DNA of 64,000 nt from NCBI RefSeq assembly GCF_003116585.1, contig NZ_QEHM01000008.1, positions 284,906-348,905 on the forward strand, given 5' to 3'. Positions 9,279 to 17,587 of the stretch are shown piece after piece. The position numbers and the translations under genes are program-made. The number at the start of each line of letters is the position of its first letter. Position 1 is the stretch's first letter. Under the pieces are notes generated by a model. The model made no database searches and was not told the origin of the DNA. It saw only the letters and a list, made by a program, of their open reading frames with translations. This DNA is from Albibacillus kandeliae (GTDB lineage: Bacteria; Pseudomonadota; Alphaproteobacteria; Rhodobacterales; Rhodobacteraceae).

Positions 9279-10084
9279 TGTCGCACCGTACCGACGTTCG
9301 CCGCTACCGGGGCCTCAGCGGCTTTGCCGTTGTCTTCTTCCTGTGGCTCTACCTGCCCATCGCGGTGGTCATCTTCTACTCCTTCAACGAGAACCGGCTG
9401 GTCTCGGTCTGGACCGGCTTCTCGCTCAAGTGGTACGCCGCCGCCCTCGATAACCAGAACCTGATGAACGCCGTGCGGACCTCGCTCGAGATCGCCGCCA
9501 TCGCCACCGTCTTTGCCACCACCATCGCCCTGATGGCCGCGCTGGTGCTGGTGCGCGGCAAGGGTGTCAGGTTCCGCCGTGTCTCGGAAACCATCGTCAA
9601 CCTGCCGCTGGTCCTGCCCGAGATCGTGCTCTCGGTGGCGGTGCTGATCCTGTTCAGCCAGATCGGATTCGCCAACGGTTTCGCCAAGCTGGCAATCGCC
9701 CACACCACCTTCTGCACCCCCTTCGCCTTCCTCCCGATCCGGGCCCGGCTGCAGGGCATGGAGATGGATTTCGAAGAGGCCTCGGCCGATCTCTACGCCA
9801 ACAAGTGGACGACGTTCCGGCGGGTGACGCTGCCGCTGATCGCCCCCGGTGTCTTCGCCGGCGCGATGCTCGCCTTCGTCATCTCGATGGACGATTTCAT
9901 CACCTCGAACATGCTCAACACCGGCGGCGCGACCACCCTGCCCGTCTACATCTTCGGCCTGATCAAGCAGGGCACCACGCCCGAGCTGAACGCCATCTCG
10001 ACGCTCATCATCCTCGTCTCGCTGGCCGTTGCCGCGCTCGCCCTGTTCATACAGGGGCGCGGCGGGTCGATGACCGACACCTGA
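9278..10084 (+). CDS. potC: ABC importer inner-membrane permease, PotC type
   Basis: This 268-residue protein has six predicted membrane helices and an EAA loop (EEASADLYANKW). The ATG at 9278 shares its first base with the stop of the upstream permease (TGATG), indicating tight coupling. The segment SMDDFITSNM is characteristic of PotC/PotI permeases. Confidence 0.9.
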   Translation: MSHRTDVRRYRGLSGFAVVFFLWLYLPIAVVIFYSFNENRLVSVWTGFSLKWYAAALDNQNLMNAVRTSLEIAAIATVFATTIALMAALVLVRGKGVRFRRVSETIVNLPLVLPEIVLSVAVLILFSQIGFANGFAKLAIAHTTFCTPFAFLPIRARLQGMEMDFEEASADLYANKWTTFRRVTLPLIAPGVFAGAMLAFVISMDDFITSNMLNTGGATTLPVYIFGLIKQGTTPELNAISTLIILVSLAVAALALFIQGRGGSMTDT

Positions 10085-10123
10085 CCAACCAACTGCACCA
10101 CAAGTTCCCAACAGGAGAAACCA

Positions 10124-11143
10124 ATGAAAAAGATCCTTCTTTCCACCGCCGCCACGCTGGCATTCGCCGGGGCCGCCCAGGCCGAAGGCAAGCTCAACCT
10201 CTATGTCTGGTCCGACAGCATCGCGCCCGAGCTGATCGAGAAGTTCGCGAAAGAGAACGATGTTGAAGTCACCGTGGACGGCTTCAACTCCAACGAGGAC
10301 CTGCTGACCAAACTGCAGGCAGGCGCCTCGGGCTACGACCTCGTCACCCCCTCCCAGCACTTCGTCAAGATCATGGTCGACCAGGGCCTGCTCGAAGATA
10401 TCGACGCCCATGACCTCGCCGCCTATGCGCAGGTCGACGAGAAATGGCGCGGCCAGTGGTGGGACCCGGAGAACGACTACTCGATTCCGCTCGCCTACGG
10501 CACCGCGGGCTACACCGTGAACCGCGACATCTATGACGGCCCCGTCGACAGCTGGGCGACCTACTTCGAGGCCCCCGAGGCACTGAAGGGCAAGATCGCC
10601 AGCCTGAACTACCCCGACGAAGTGGTGGGCGCCGCCCAGCTCTACCTCGGTGTCGAGTTCTGCTCGGAAGATCCGGCCGAGATGAAGAAGGTCTATGACC
10701 TGCTCGCCGCGCAAAAGCCCGACGTGGCCGTGTTTGCCTCCGACAACATCGAGAACCGCATCGGTTCGGGCGAGGTCGGCGCGCATTTCTGGTGGGACGG
10801 CAACTCGCTCAAGACGCGCAAGAACGACGGCGCCCCGATCGAGTTCGCGATGCCGAAAGAGGGCCTCGTGGGCTGGCTCGACTCGATGGTGGTGCCTGCG
10901 GGCGCGGCCAACGTGGACAACGCCAAGGCGTTCATCGACTTCATGTCGACCCCCGAGAACGCCACGATCCAGTACAACTACTACGCCCACTCCTCCCCGG
11001 TCGCCCTCGATCTCGACAAGGCAGAGTACACCCCCGAGAACGCGCCGGAACTGTTCCCGACCGTTCCCGTGGAATTCTCCCGCGCCTGCTCGCCCGCAGC
11101 GCAGGATCTGGTGACCAAGGTCTGGACCCAGTTGCTCCAATAA
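10124..11143 (+). CDS. potD: Periplasmic polyamine-type solute-binding protein, PotD family
   Basis: This 339-residue protein has a clear Sec signal peptide (MKKILLSTAATLAFAGAAQA). It then shows the extracellular solute-binding protein family 1 pattern: LYVWSDSIAPELI, GYDLVTPSQHF, PLAYGTAGY. It is the last gene of the importer, as is usual for PotABCD-type operons. A hairpin terminator follows directly. Ligand specificity for putrescine or spermidine is inferred from the family and from the PuuC-like enzyme upstream; I did not check individual binding residues. Confidence 0.88.
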   Translation: MKKILLSTAATLAFAGAAQAEGKLNLYVWSDSIAPELIEKFAKENDVEVTVDGFNSNEDLLTKLQAGASGYDLVTPSQHFVKIMVDQGLLEDIDAHDLAAYAQVDEKWRGQWWDPENDYSIPLAYGTAGYTVNRDIYDGPVDSWATYFEAPEALKGKIASLNYPDEVVGAAQLYLGVEFCSEDPAEMKKVYDLLAAQKPDVAVFASDNIENRIGSGEVGAHFWWDGNSLKTRKNDGAPIEFAMPKEGLVGWLDSMVVPAGAANVDNAKAFIDFMSTPENATIQYNYYAHSSPVALDLDKAEYTPENAPELFPTVPVEFSRACSPAAQDLVTKVWTQLLQ

Positions 11144-11151
11144 GCCCCTCA

Positions 11152-11174
11152 GGGAGGGCCCGCGCGGCCCTCCC
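11152..11174 (+). terminator. Hairpin after the binding-protein gene
   Basis: Perfect 9-base arms GGGAGGGCC (11152-11160) and GGCCCTCCC (11166-11174) enclose the loop CGCGC. It lies 8 bases after the PotD-type stop. No long U run follows, so it may only lower, rather than end, transcription into the GMC oxidoreductase gene. Confidence 0.6.
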
Positions 11175-11210
11175 GCACTCCTCTTGCACATCTGACTACA
11201 CGGGGGTCCC

Positions 11211-12833
11211 ATGACCGCAGACCTGTCTTTCGACTACATCATCGTGGGCGCAGGTTCCGCCGGCTGCGTGCTCGCCAACCGGCTGAGCGCCGACCCGAAG
11301 ATGCGGGTCTGCCTTGTCGAGGCGGGCGGAAGCGACAAGAACCTGCGCGTGCGCGTCCCGGCGGGCATCCTCTCGCTCTACGGCGACAAGACCTACGACT
11401 ACGGCTACATGGGCGTGCCCCAGCCCGAGCTGAACAACCGCGCCATCCCGGTGAACCGCGGCAAGGGCCTCGGCGGGTCCTCCACCATCAACTCGATGAT
11501 CTACATCCGGGGCCACGCGGGCGATTACGACGACTGGGCGGCCCTCGGCTGTGCCGGATGGGGCTACGACGACGTCCTGCCGGTGTTCAAGGACCTCGAG
11601 CGCAACGTGCTCGGCCAGGACCCGGCCTACCACGGCACCGAGGGCGAACTGCTGGTGGACAACCAGCGCGACCCGAACCCGGTGTCGCGCCTGTTCGTCG
11701 AGGCCGCGGCAACGCAGGGCATCACCCCCAACGACGATTTCAACGGCGCCGAACAATTCGGCGCTGGCATTTACAACGTCACCCAGAAGAAGGGCAGCCG
11801 CTACAACAGCTTCCGCGCCTTCGTTGAACCGATCCGGTCGCGGCCCAACCTGACCATCCTCACCAAGGCCGAGAGCCGTCGGCTGGTGCTCGACGGCAAT
11901 CGCGTTTCCGGCCTCGTCATCGCCCGCGAGGGCCGCGAGGAGACGCTGACCTGCCGGGGCGAGGTCGTCCTCAGCGCCGGGGCCATTGGCTCTCCCGCCC
12001 TGATGCTGGCCAGCGGCATCGGCCCCGGGGCAGCCCTCAAGGCCGCCGGGCGCACGGTGCATCATGACCTCCCCGGGGTCGGTCAGAACCTGCGCGACCA
12101 CATCGACGGGATGATCACCACCCGGTCGGGTTCACGCATGACCCTCGGCCTCTCGGTGCCGAACCTGCCCGCCATCCTCGCCTCGCCGCTGCGCTACTTC
12201 GGGATGCGCCGTGGCATGCTGACCACCAACTACGTCGAGGCGGGCGGCTTCGCCCGGACCCGCTATGCCGACGACCGGCCCGACATCCAGTTCCATTTCG
12301 TCCCCGGCTACCGCAGCCATCGCGGCCGCGTCGTGGAATACGGCCACGGCTATGCCATCCACACCTGCGTCCTGCGCCCCCGCAGCGTCGGCGAACTGCG
12401 CCCGCAGGGCAATGGCACCGGCTTCGAGATCGACCACCGCTTCTTCACCGACGAGGCCGATGCCCGCGTGCTGGTCGAGGGGATCAGAATCGCCCGTTCG
12501 ATCTTTGCCGCGCCCCAGCTCGACGCCATCCGCGGCAAGGAGATGCTGCCGGGTGACAAGGTGCAGAGCGATGACGAGATCCTCGCCTACCTCCGCGCCG
12601 AGGCGCTGACAGTTTTCCACCCGGTCGGCACCTGCAAGATGGGCACAGACCCAATGGCCGTGGTGGACCCGCGCGACCTGAAGGTGCAGGGTATCGCCAA
12701 TCTCCGCGTCGCCGATGCCTCGATCATGCCCACGCTGATCGGCGGTAACACCAACGCACCCTCGATGATGATCGGCGAACGGGCCGCGCGCGCGATGCGC
12801 GCCGCCGGAAAGGACACCCGCAATGCAGCCTGA
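11211..12833 (+). CDS. GMC family FAD oxidoreductase (choline dehydrogenase-like)
   Basis: This 540-residue protein has the FAD dinucleotide fold at the start (IIVGAGSAGCVLANRL), the GMC signature 1 (GKGLGGSSTINSMIYIRG), and the C-terminal catalytic His region (HPVGTCKMG, then GGNTNAPSMMIGERAA). It oxidises an alcohol, choline or a related polyol, to an aldehyde. The stop overlaps the next gene by 11 bases. The FAD, alcohol and amide-hydrolysing genes in this operon suggest stepwise breakdown of an imported N-acylated or hydroxylated compound (inference). Confidence 0.88.
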   Translation: MTADLSFDYIIVGAGSAGCVLANRLSADPKMRVCLVEAGGSDKNLRVRVPAGILSLYGDKTYDYGYMGVPQPELNNRAIPVNRGKGLGGSSTINSMIYIRGHAGDYDDWAALGCAGWGYDDVLPVFKDLERNVLGQDPAYHGTEGELLVDNQRDPNPVSRLFVEAAATQGITPNDDFNGAEQFGAGIYNVTQKKGSRYNSFRAFVEPIRSRPNLTILTKAESRRLVLDGNRVSGLVIAREGREETLTCRGEVVLSAGAIGSPALMLASGIGPGAALKAAGRTVHHDLPGVGQNLRDHIDGMITTRSGSRMTLGLSVPNLPAILASPLRYFGMRRGMLTTNYVEAGGFARTRYADDRPDIQFHFVPGYRSHRGRVVEYGHGYAIHTCVLRPRSVGELRPQGNGTGFEIDHRFFTDEADARVLVEGIRIARSIFAAPQLDAIRGKEMLPGDKVQSDDEILAYLRAEALTVFHPVGTCKMGTDPMAVVDPRDLKVQGIANLRVADASIMPTLIGGNTNAPSMMIGERAARAMRAAGKDTRNAA

Positions 12834-14484
12834 CCTGATCCTGCACAACGCCACCGTCCGCACGATGGATGGCGACCGGCCCCTTGCCTCTGCCGTGGCG
12901 GTGGCGGGCAACCGCATTGTCGCGGTGGGCGATGAAGACGAGGTGACCGCGCTCGCCGGGCCCCAAACGCGGATGATCGACGCGGGGGGCGGCACCCTGC
13001 TGCCCGGCTTCTACGAGAGCCACCTGCACCTCTTCGCGGGCGGCGTGTCGCTGTCGCAGTTGAACGGTGCGGCGATCTTCGGGGCCGAGGCGCTGCGCGA
13101 GGCGGTCCAGGCCTTTGCTGCCGCCAACCCCGAGGCCGACCTGCTGGTCGCCTACGGCGCCAACTACACCATGTTCGGCGACGACGTCCGCATCTCGCGG
13201 CAGTTGCTGGACGACGCCATCGCCGACCGCCCCTTCTACATGATCGCCTGCGACTTCCACACCGGCTGGGGCAACAGCGTCGCGATGGAGCGCGCCGGGC
13301 TGCTGCAGGGCCGCGACGTCGGACCCAGCTCCGAGGTCGTCATGGACCCGGACGGCACCGCCACGGGCGAGCTGCGCGAGGGCGGAGCCATGTCCCTGAT
13401 GCTGGCGCTGAAATCCACCGGCTCGCGCGAAAACCTCGGAATGGCCGGGGCCGAGCCCGACAGCGTCACCGAAGCCGAGCGCGAGGCCGATATCGCCAGC
13501 CTGCTGGAGGGGATGGAGTACTGCGCCCGCCACGGGATCACCAAGCTGATCAACATGGACGGCAACCGCTACCAGCTGGAACTGCTGGCCGAGATGGAAC
13601 GGCGCGGCACGCTGCCCTGCCGCATCGAGGTGCCCTATCGCATCCCGATCGACGCAGCGGGCGACCCGGTCGGCAAGGCGGTGGAGATGACCCGCGACTT
13701 TGCCACCGACAAGGTGTCCTGCGGGCGGGTCAAGATGTTCATGGACGGCGTCTTTGACAGCTGGACGGCGCTGAAACTCGAAGACTACCCCGACCGCCCC
13801 GGGTTCCGTGGCGAACCCATCGTGCCGCCGGAACTCTTCGCCCGGCTCTGCACCGAGGCTGACGCGGCGGGGCTGCAAATCTCGGTCCACGCGGTCGGCA
13901 ACGGCGCCGTGCGCCACGTGCTCGACGGCTACGAGGCGGCAGCGCGCGCCAACGGCCCGAGGGACAGCCGCCACCGGGTCGAGCATATCGACAACATCCA
14001 CCCCGACGACCTGCCCCGCCTCAAGGCGCTCGGCTGTGTCGCCTCGATGCAGCCGGTGCATCCGCCGGGCAGCGCCGGTCTGCCGCTGGAACCGACCGTC
14101 ACCCTGATGGGGCGCGAGAACTGGCCCTGGGCCTTCAACTGGCGGGCCATCGCCGACGCGGGCGTGCCGCTCTGCTTCGCGACCGACTGGCCGATCTCGC
14201 CGTTGGACCCGCTCTACGCGATCCAGTGCGCCCTGACCCGCAAACCCTGGGCCGACGGCCTGCCCGACCCGCGCATCGGCCTCGACGAATGCCTTGCCGC
14301 CTATACCTCCGGCGGCGCCTTCGCCGCCTTTGACGAGGACCGGCTGGGCCGCATCGCCCCGGGTATGCTGGCCGATCTCGTGCTGCTGGCGGGCGATCTT
14401 GAGACCCTGCACGACGACGGCGCGCTGCAGGTGCGGGCTGTGCTGACCATCTGCGACGGGCAGATCACCCACGAGGCCGCATGA
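12823..14484 (+). CDS. Amidohydrolase, YtcJ-like (amidohydrolase 3 family)
   Basis: This 553-residue metal-dependent hydrolase has the HxH metal site (YESHLHLFAGG) near residue 67, later histidines (SVHAVGNGA, RVEHIDN) and a C-terminal Asp motif (FATDWPISPLDP). YtcJ relatives hydrolyse N-formyl or other amide bonds; the substrate is unknown. It overlaps the GMC oxidoreductase gene by 11 bases and the ArgE-like gene by four (ATGA). No signal peptide is seen, so it acts in the cytoplasm. Confidence 0.87.
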   Translation: MQPDLILHNATVRTMDGDRPLASAVAVAGNRIVAVGDEDEVTALAGPQTRMIDAGGGTLLPGFYESHLHLFAGGVSLSQLNGAAIFGAEALREAVQAFAAANPEADLLVAYGANYTMFGDDVRISRQLLDDAIADRPFYMIACDFHTGWGNSVAMERAGLLQGRDVGPSSEVVMDPDGTATGELREGGAMSLMLALKSTGSRENLGMAGAEPDSVTEAEREADIASLLEGMEYCARHGITKLINMDGNRYQLELLAEMERRGTLPCRIEVPYRIPIDAAGDPVGKAVEMTRDFATDKVSCGRVKMFMDGVFDSWTALKLEDYPDRPGFRGEPIVPPELFARLCTEADAAGLQISVHAVGNGAVRHVLDGYEAAARANGPRDSRHRVEHIDNIHPDDLPRLKALGCVASMQPVHPPGSAGLPLEPTVTLMGRENWPWAFNWRAIADAGVPLCFATDWPISPLDPLYAIQCALTRKPWADGLPDPRIGLDECLAAYTSGGAFAAFDEDRLGRIAPGMLADLVLLAGDLETLHDDGALQVRAVLTICDGQITHEAA

Positions 14485-15596
14485 CCACGCTCGACATCCT
14501 CGACCGGCTGATCGCCTTTCCGACGGTCAGCGCAGACAGCAACCTCGCGCTCGTGGACTGGGTCGAGGACTACCTGCGCCAGCGCGGCGCCACGGTGCAC
14601 CGCATCCCCGATCCGACCGGGCGCAAGGCGGGTCTCTTCGCCAGCCTAGGGCCAGCGGGCGACGGCGGCGTCATGCTCTCGGCCCATACCGACGTCGTGC
14701 CGGTCGCCGGGCAACCCTGGACGCGCGATCCCTTCCGCCTCTCGCGGGAGGGCACCCGCGTCTACGGGCGCGGCACCACCGACATGAAGGGCTTTGTCGC
14801 CGCCATGCTGCGCGCCGCCGACCTCGCCTCCGCGCGCCCCCTCGCCGAGCCACTGAAGCTGGTGCTCTCCTATGACGAGGAAGTCGGCTGCGTGGGCATC
14901 GCCGAGATGATGCCGGCCCTGCTGCCGCTGGTGGGCCGGCCCCGTCTCTGCATCGTGGGCGAGCCGACCTCCATGCGCATCGCCACCGGGCACAAGGGCA
15001 AGGCCGCCTACCGCGCCACATGCCACGGCGAGGCCGGGCATTCGGCAATGGCCCCACTGTTCCGCAACGCCCTTCACCTTGGCGCGGATGTCCTCGGGGC
15101 GCTGCGCGGGCTGCAGGACGACCTTGCCGCCAACGGGGCCCGCGACGCGGCCTACGAGGTGCCCTTCTCCACCGTGCACGCGGGCAAGATGGCAGGCGGC
15201 ACCGCGCTCAACATCGTGCCCGACCTCTGCACCATCGACTACGAGATCCGGCACCTCGCCGCCGAACCGCTCGAACCGATGGAGGACAGGCTCACCGCCG
15301 CCGCCCATCAGATCGGCCATGTCACCCTTGAGCGAACCAATGCCTACCCCGGCCTCGATGTCGCCCCGGATGCCCCTGCGGTTGCCGCGCTCTCGGCCCT
15401 GCTGCCTGATGCGGAACTGACCAAGGTAGGGTACGGGACCGAGGCCGGGCACTTCGACGCGGCGGGCATCCCGACGCTGGTCTGCGGCCCCGGCAACATG
15501 GATCAGGGCCACAAGCCCGACGAGTTCATCGAGATCGCCCAGCTCGCCGCCTGCGACCGGATGATGGACCGCCTCGTGGAAACGCTCTCCGCCTGA
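14481..15596 (+). CDS. argE: ArgE/DapE-type M20 family deacylase (acetylornithine deacetylase-like)
   Basis: This 371-residue protein has the M20 di-zinc ligands in order: SAHTDVVP, GTTDMKGF, YDEEVGC, GEPTS and a late GHKPDEF. Length and motifs match acetylornithine deacetylase, which removes acetyl from N-acetyl-ornithine. Being the last gene of a transporter-linked catabolic operon, it may act on an imported N-acyl amine or amino acid instead of arginine synthesis (inference). It ends 9 bases before the convergent glycosyltransferase stop. Confidence 0.82.
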   Translation: MTTLDILDRLIAFPTVSADSNLALVDWVEDYLRQRGATVHRIPDPTGRKAGLFASLGPAGDGGVMLSAHTDVVPVAGQPWTRDPFRLSREGTRVYGRGTTDMKGFVAAMLRAADLASARPLAEPLKLVLSYDEEVGCVGIAEMMPALLPLVGRPRLCIVGEPTSMRIATGHKGKAAYRATCHGEAGHSAMAPLFRNALHLGADVLGALRGLQDDLAANGARDAAYEVPFSTVHAGKMAGGTALNIVPDLCTIDYEIRHLAAEPLEPMEDRLTAAAHQIGHVTLERTNAYPGLDVAPDAPAVAALSALLPDAELTKVGYGTEAGHFDAAGIPTLVCGPGNMDQGHKPDEFIEIAQLAACDRMMDRLVETLSA

Positions 15597-15605
15597 CCCG
15601 GCGCC

Positions 15606-16676
15606 TCAGCGCGCGAGCGCCAGATAGGCCGCGACGGCGTGCTCCGGCAGAAACTCGGGCCTCAGGGGGGCCGCAAAAGCCGCCGGGTCGCGGTCCATCG
15701 CCGCCATCGCCCTTGCCAGCGCGGGAACGTCCCCGACCGGCACGAGGTTCTGCGGCGGCAGGATCTCGCCCGGACCCGAGGGGCAGTCGGTGCTGATTAC
15801 CGGCCGGTCCAGCGCCAGCGCTTCGAGGATCACCAGCCCCAGCCCCTCGTAGTCGGAGGACAGCACCATGCCCTTGGACTGCGCGATCACCGGGTAGGGA
15901 TTGGCGTGGAACCCGGCAAAGATCACCCGGTCTTCCAGCCCCAGTTCGCGCACCTGCGCCTCGGCCTTCTCCTTCAGCGGCCCCGTTCCCAGCAGCACCA
16001 GCGGGGTTTCGATCCCGCTCTCCGCATAGGCGCGGATCAGGATGTCGTGCCGCTTGGCCTCCTTGAACTTGCCCACGTGCACGAGGTAGTCAGACATCCC
16101 CAGCCCCTCGCCCGCCGCCGAACGACGCACGAATTCCACGTCGACCGGGTTGTAGATGGTGGTGACCTCGGGATTGCCCGGGAACATCTGCTGGAAATCC
16201 CGCATCACGCCCGCGCTCACGCAGACGCAGGGCTTGCGCAGGTAGATCGCCTCCAGCACCTGCCGGTGACGTGCACCATTCGGCCCCTCCAGCCCGGCGC
16301 GGTGTTCCTGCGAGACGGTGTTGTGCACCATCAGGTGGACATTCGGCAGGCGGCTGCCAGCCAGCACCCGGTCCACCGGCAGGAGGTTCGACAGCACGAG
16401 GTCCGGCACGCCGACGTGCCTGAGAATGAAACGGTCCAGCAGACGGCCCACCGTCGCCGCGCGCCATTGGCGCGGCACCCAGCGCAGGCGCTCCATGGGA
16501 AAGATCAGCGGATCGAAGGGCCGGCCCGAGGCCAGTTCGATGACCTTCTTGAAACAGATGATCGTCGGCTGGTGTCCCGCGTCGATCAGCGCCTCGCTCA
16601 GCGTGATGACAAAGCGTTCGGCCCCGTTGCCCTTGAGGTCGGGGATCACCAGGACGATCTTCTTTCCCTCTGGCAT
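15606..16676 (-). CDS. Glycosyltransferase family 4 (group 1)
   Basis: This 356-residue GT-B glycosyltransferase has an N-terminal acceptor domain (VIPDLKGNGAERFV) and a C-terminal nucleotide-sugar domain with the EX7E-like segment (SSDYEGLGLVILEALALDRPVI) and STDCPSGPGEIL. The ATG at 16676 is preceded by GGGAGG at good spacing and is preferred over an upstream in-frame start. It is a single gene, convergent with the ArgE-like gene, with no other sugar gene nearby. Its product (surface polysaccharide or glycolipid) is not known. Confidence 0.85.
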   Translation of the reverse strand: MPEGKKIVLVIPDLKGNGAERFVITLSEALIDAGHQPTIICFKKVIELASGRPFDPLIFPMERLRWVPRQWRAATVGRLLDRFILRHVGVPDLVLSNLLPVDRVLAGSRLPNVHLMVHNTVSQEHRAGLEGPNGARHRQVLEAIYLRKPCVCVSAGVMRDFQQMFPGNPEVTTIYNPVDVEFVRRSAAGEGLGMSDYLVHVGKFKEAKRHDILIRAYAESGIETPLVLLGTGPLKEKAEAQVRELGLEDRVIFAGFHANPYPVIAQSKGMVLSSDYEGLGLVILEALALDRPVISTDCPSGPGEILPPQNLVPVGDVPALARAMAAMDRDPAAFAAPLRPEFLPEHAVAAYLALAR

Positions 16677-16777
16677 TCTTCGCCTCCCTGCCCGACATGC
16701 GCGCACGCATGCCCCGGACCCCTATATCGCCCGTGGGTCGGGATGCAAATGGGGCGCCCCTCGGTTGAGGTCCCGGT

Positions 16778-17587
16778 TCAGGTCCCCGTATAGACCGGAG
16801 CCCGCCGTTCCATGAAGGCGCGCGGCCCCTCGCGTGCATCGTCCGAGGCCATGACGCGGTCCATGCTCTCGGTCTCGATGGCAAAACCTTCGCCCAGCGG
16901 CCGCCCCAGGGACTCGGCGGTCGCGCGCTTGATCTCGGCAATCGCCAGCGGGCCATTGGCCGCAATGCGCTCGGCCATCGCCATCGCCGCGGGCATGACC
17001 TCGTCCCCCGGCAGCACGCGGTTCAGCAGACCCAGCGCCAGAAGGCGCCCCGCCTCGACCTGATCGCCGGTCAGAAGCAGTTCCATCGCGACGGCATGCG
17101 GCAACTGACGCGGCAACCGCACCAGCGCCCCGGCAAAGGGGATCAGCGCATGACGCGCCTCGGGCAGGCCGAAACGGGCATGGTCCGCCGCGATGCGGAT
17201 ATCGGTCGCCAGCATCAGCTCGAACCCGCCCGCCAGACAGTGCCCGTTGATCGCGGCAATCACCGGCTTGGTGCCCTGCGCGCCCTTCAGGGTCGAACGG
17301 AACAGCACCTCGCGGTCCGCTGTCAACCGGTGGTCCCACTCGGTTTCCGGTGCCCGCGCGCCCGAGAGCAGCGGCAGTGTCAGCTCAAGGTCACCACCTG
17401 AGCAAAAGCTCCCGGTCCCGGCCCCGGTCAGGACCGCAACGCGCATCTCCGGGTCCGCCTCGAACCGGTCAAAGGCATCGGCAAGGCGGCACACCACCTC
17501 CGGGCTCATCGCGTTATGGCGCTCGGGTCGGTTCAGCGTGATCACCGCGACGGCGCCGCGGGTCTCGTAGGTCAGCGGCAGGCTCAT
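16778..17587 (-). CDS. Enoyl-CoA hydratase/isomerase (crotonase)
   Basis: This 269-residue crotonase has both catalytic glutamates in place (AGGFELML and FGLPEARH), and the oxyanion-hole segment FCSGGDLEL. It is four bases coupled to the acyl-CoA ligase gene upstream (ATGA). It is the last gene of the operon that begins with dctPQM. Hydration, or hydration plus cleavage, of an unsaturated acyl-CoA made by the ligase is the expected role. The pairing with a MarR regulator resembles p-coumarate/ferulate modules, but other carboxylic acids are equally possible. Confidence 0.88.
   Translation of the reverse strand: MSLPLTYETRGAVAVITLNRPERHNAMSPEVVCRLADAFDRFEADPEMRVAVLTGAGTGSFCSGGDLELTLPLLSGARAPETEWDHRLTADREVLFRSTLKGAQGTKPVIAAINGHCLAGGFELMLATDIRIAADHARFGLPEARHALIPFAGALVRLPRQLPHAVAMELLLTGDQVEAGRLLALGLLNRVLPGDEVMPAAMAMAERIAANGPLAIAEIKRATAESLGRPLGEGFAIETESMDRVMASDDAREGPRAFMERRAPVYTGT

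Noticed and set aside
16696..16711. CATGCG-N4-CGCATG hairpin between glycosyltransferase and enoyl-CoA hydratase genes
   Set aside because: The stem is only 6 bp, with no U run; too weak to call a terminator.
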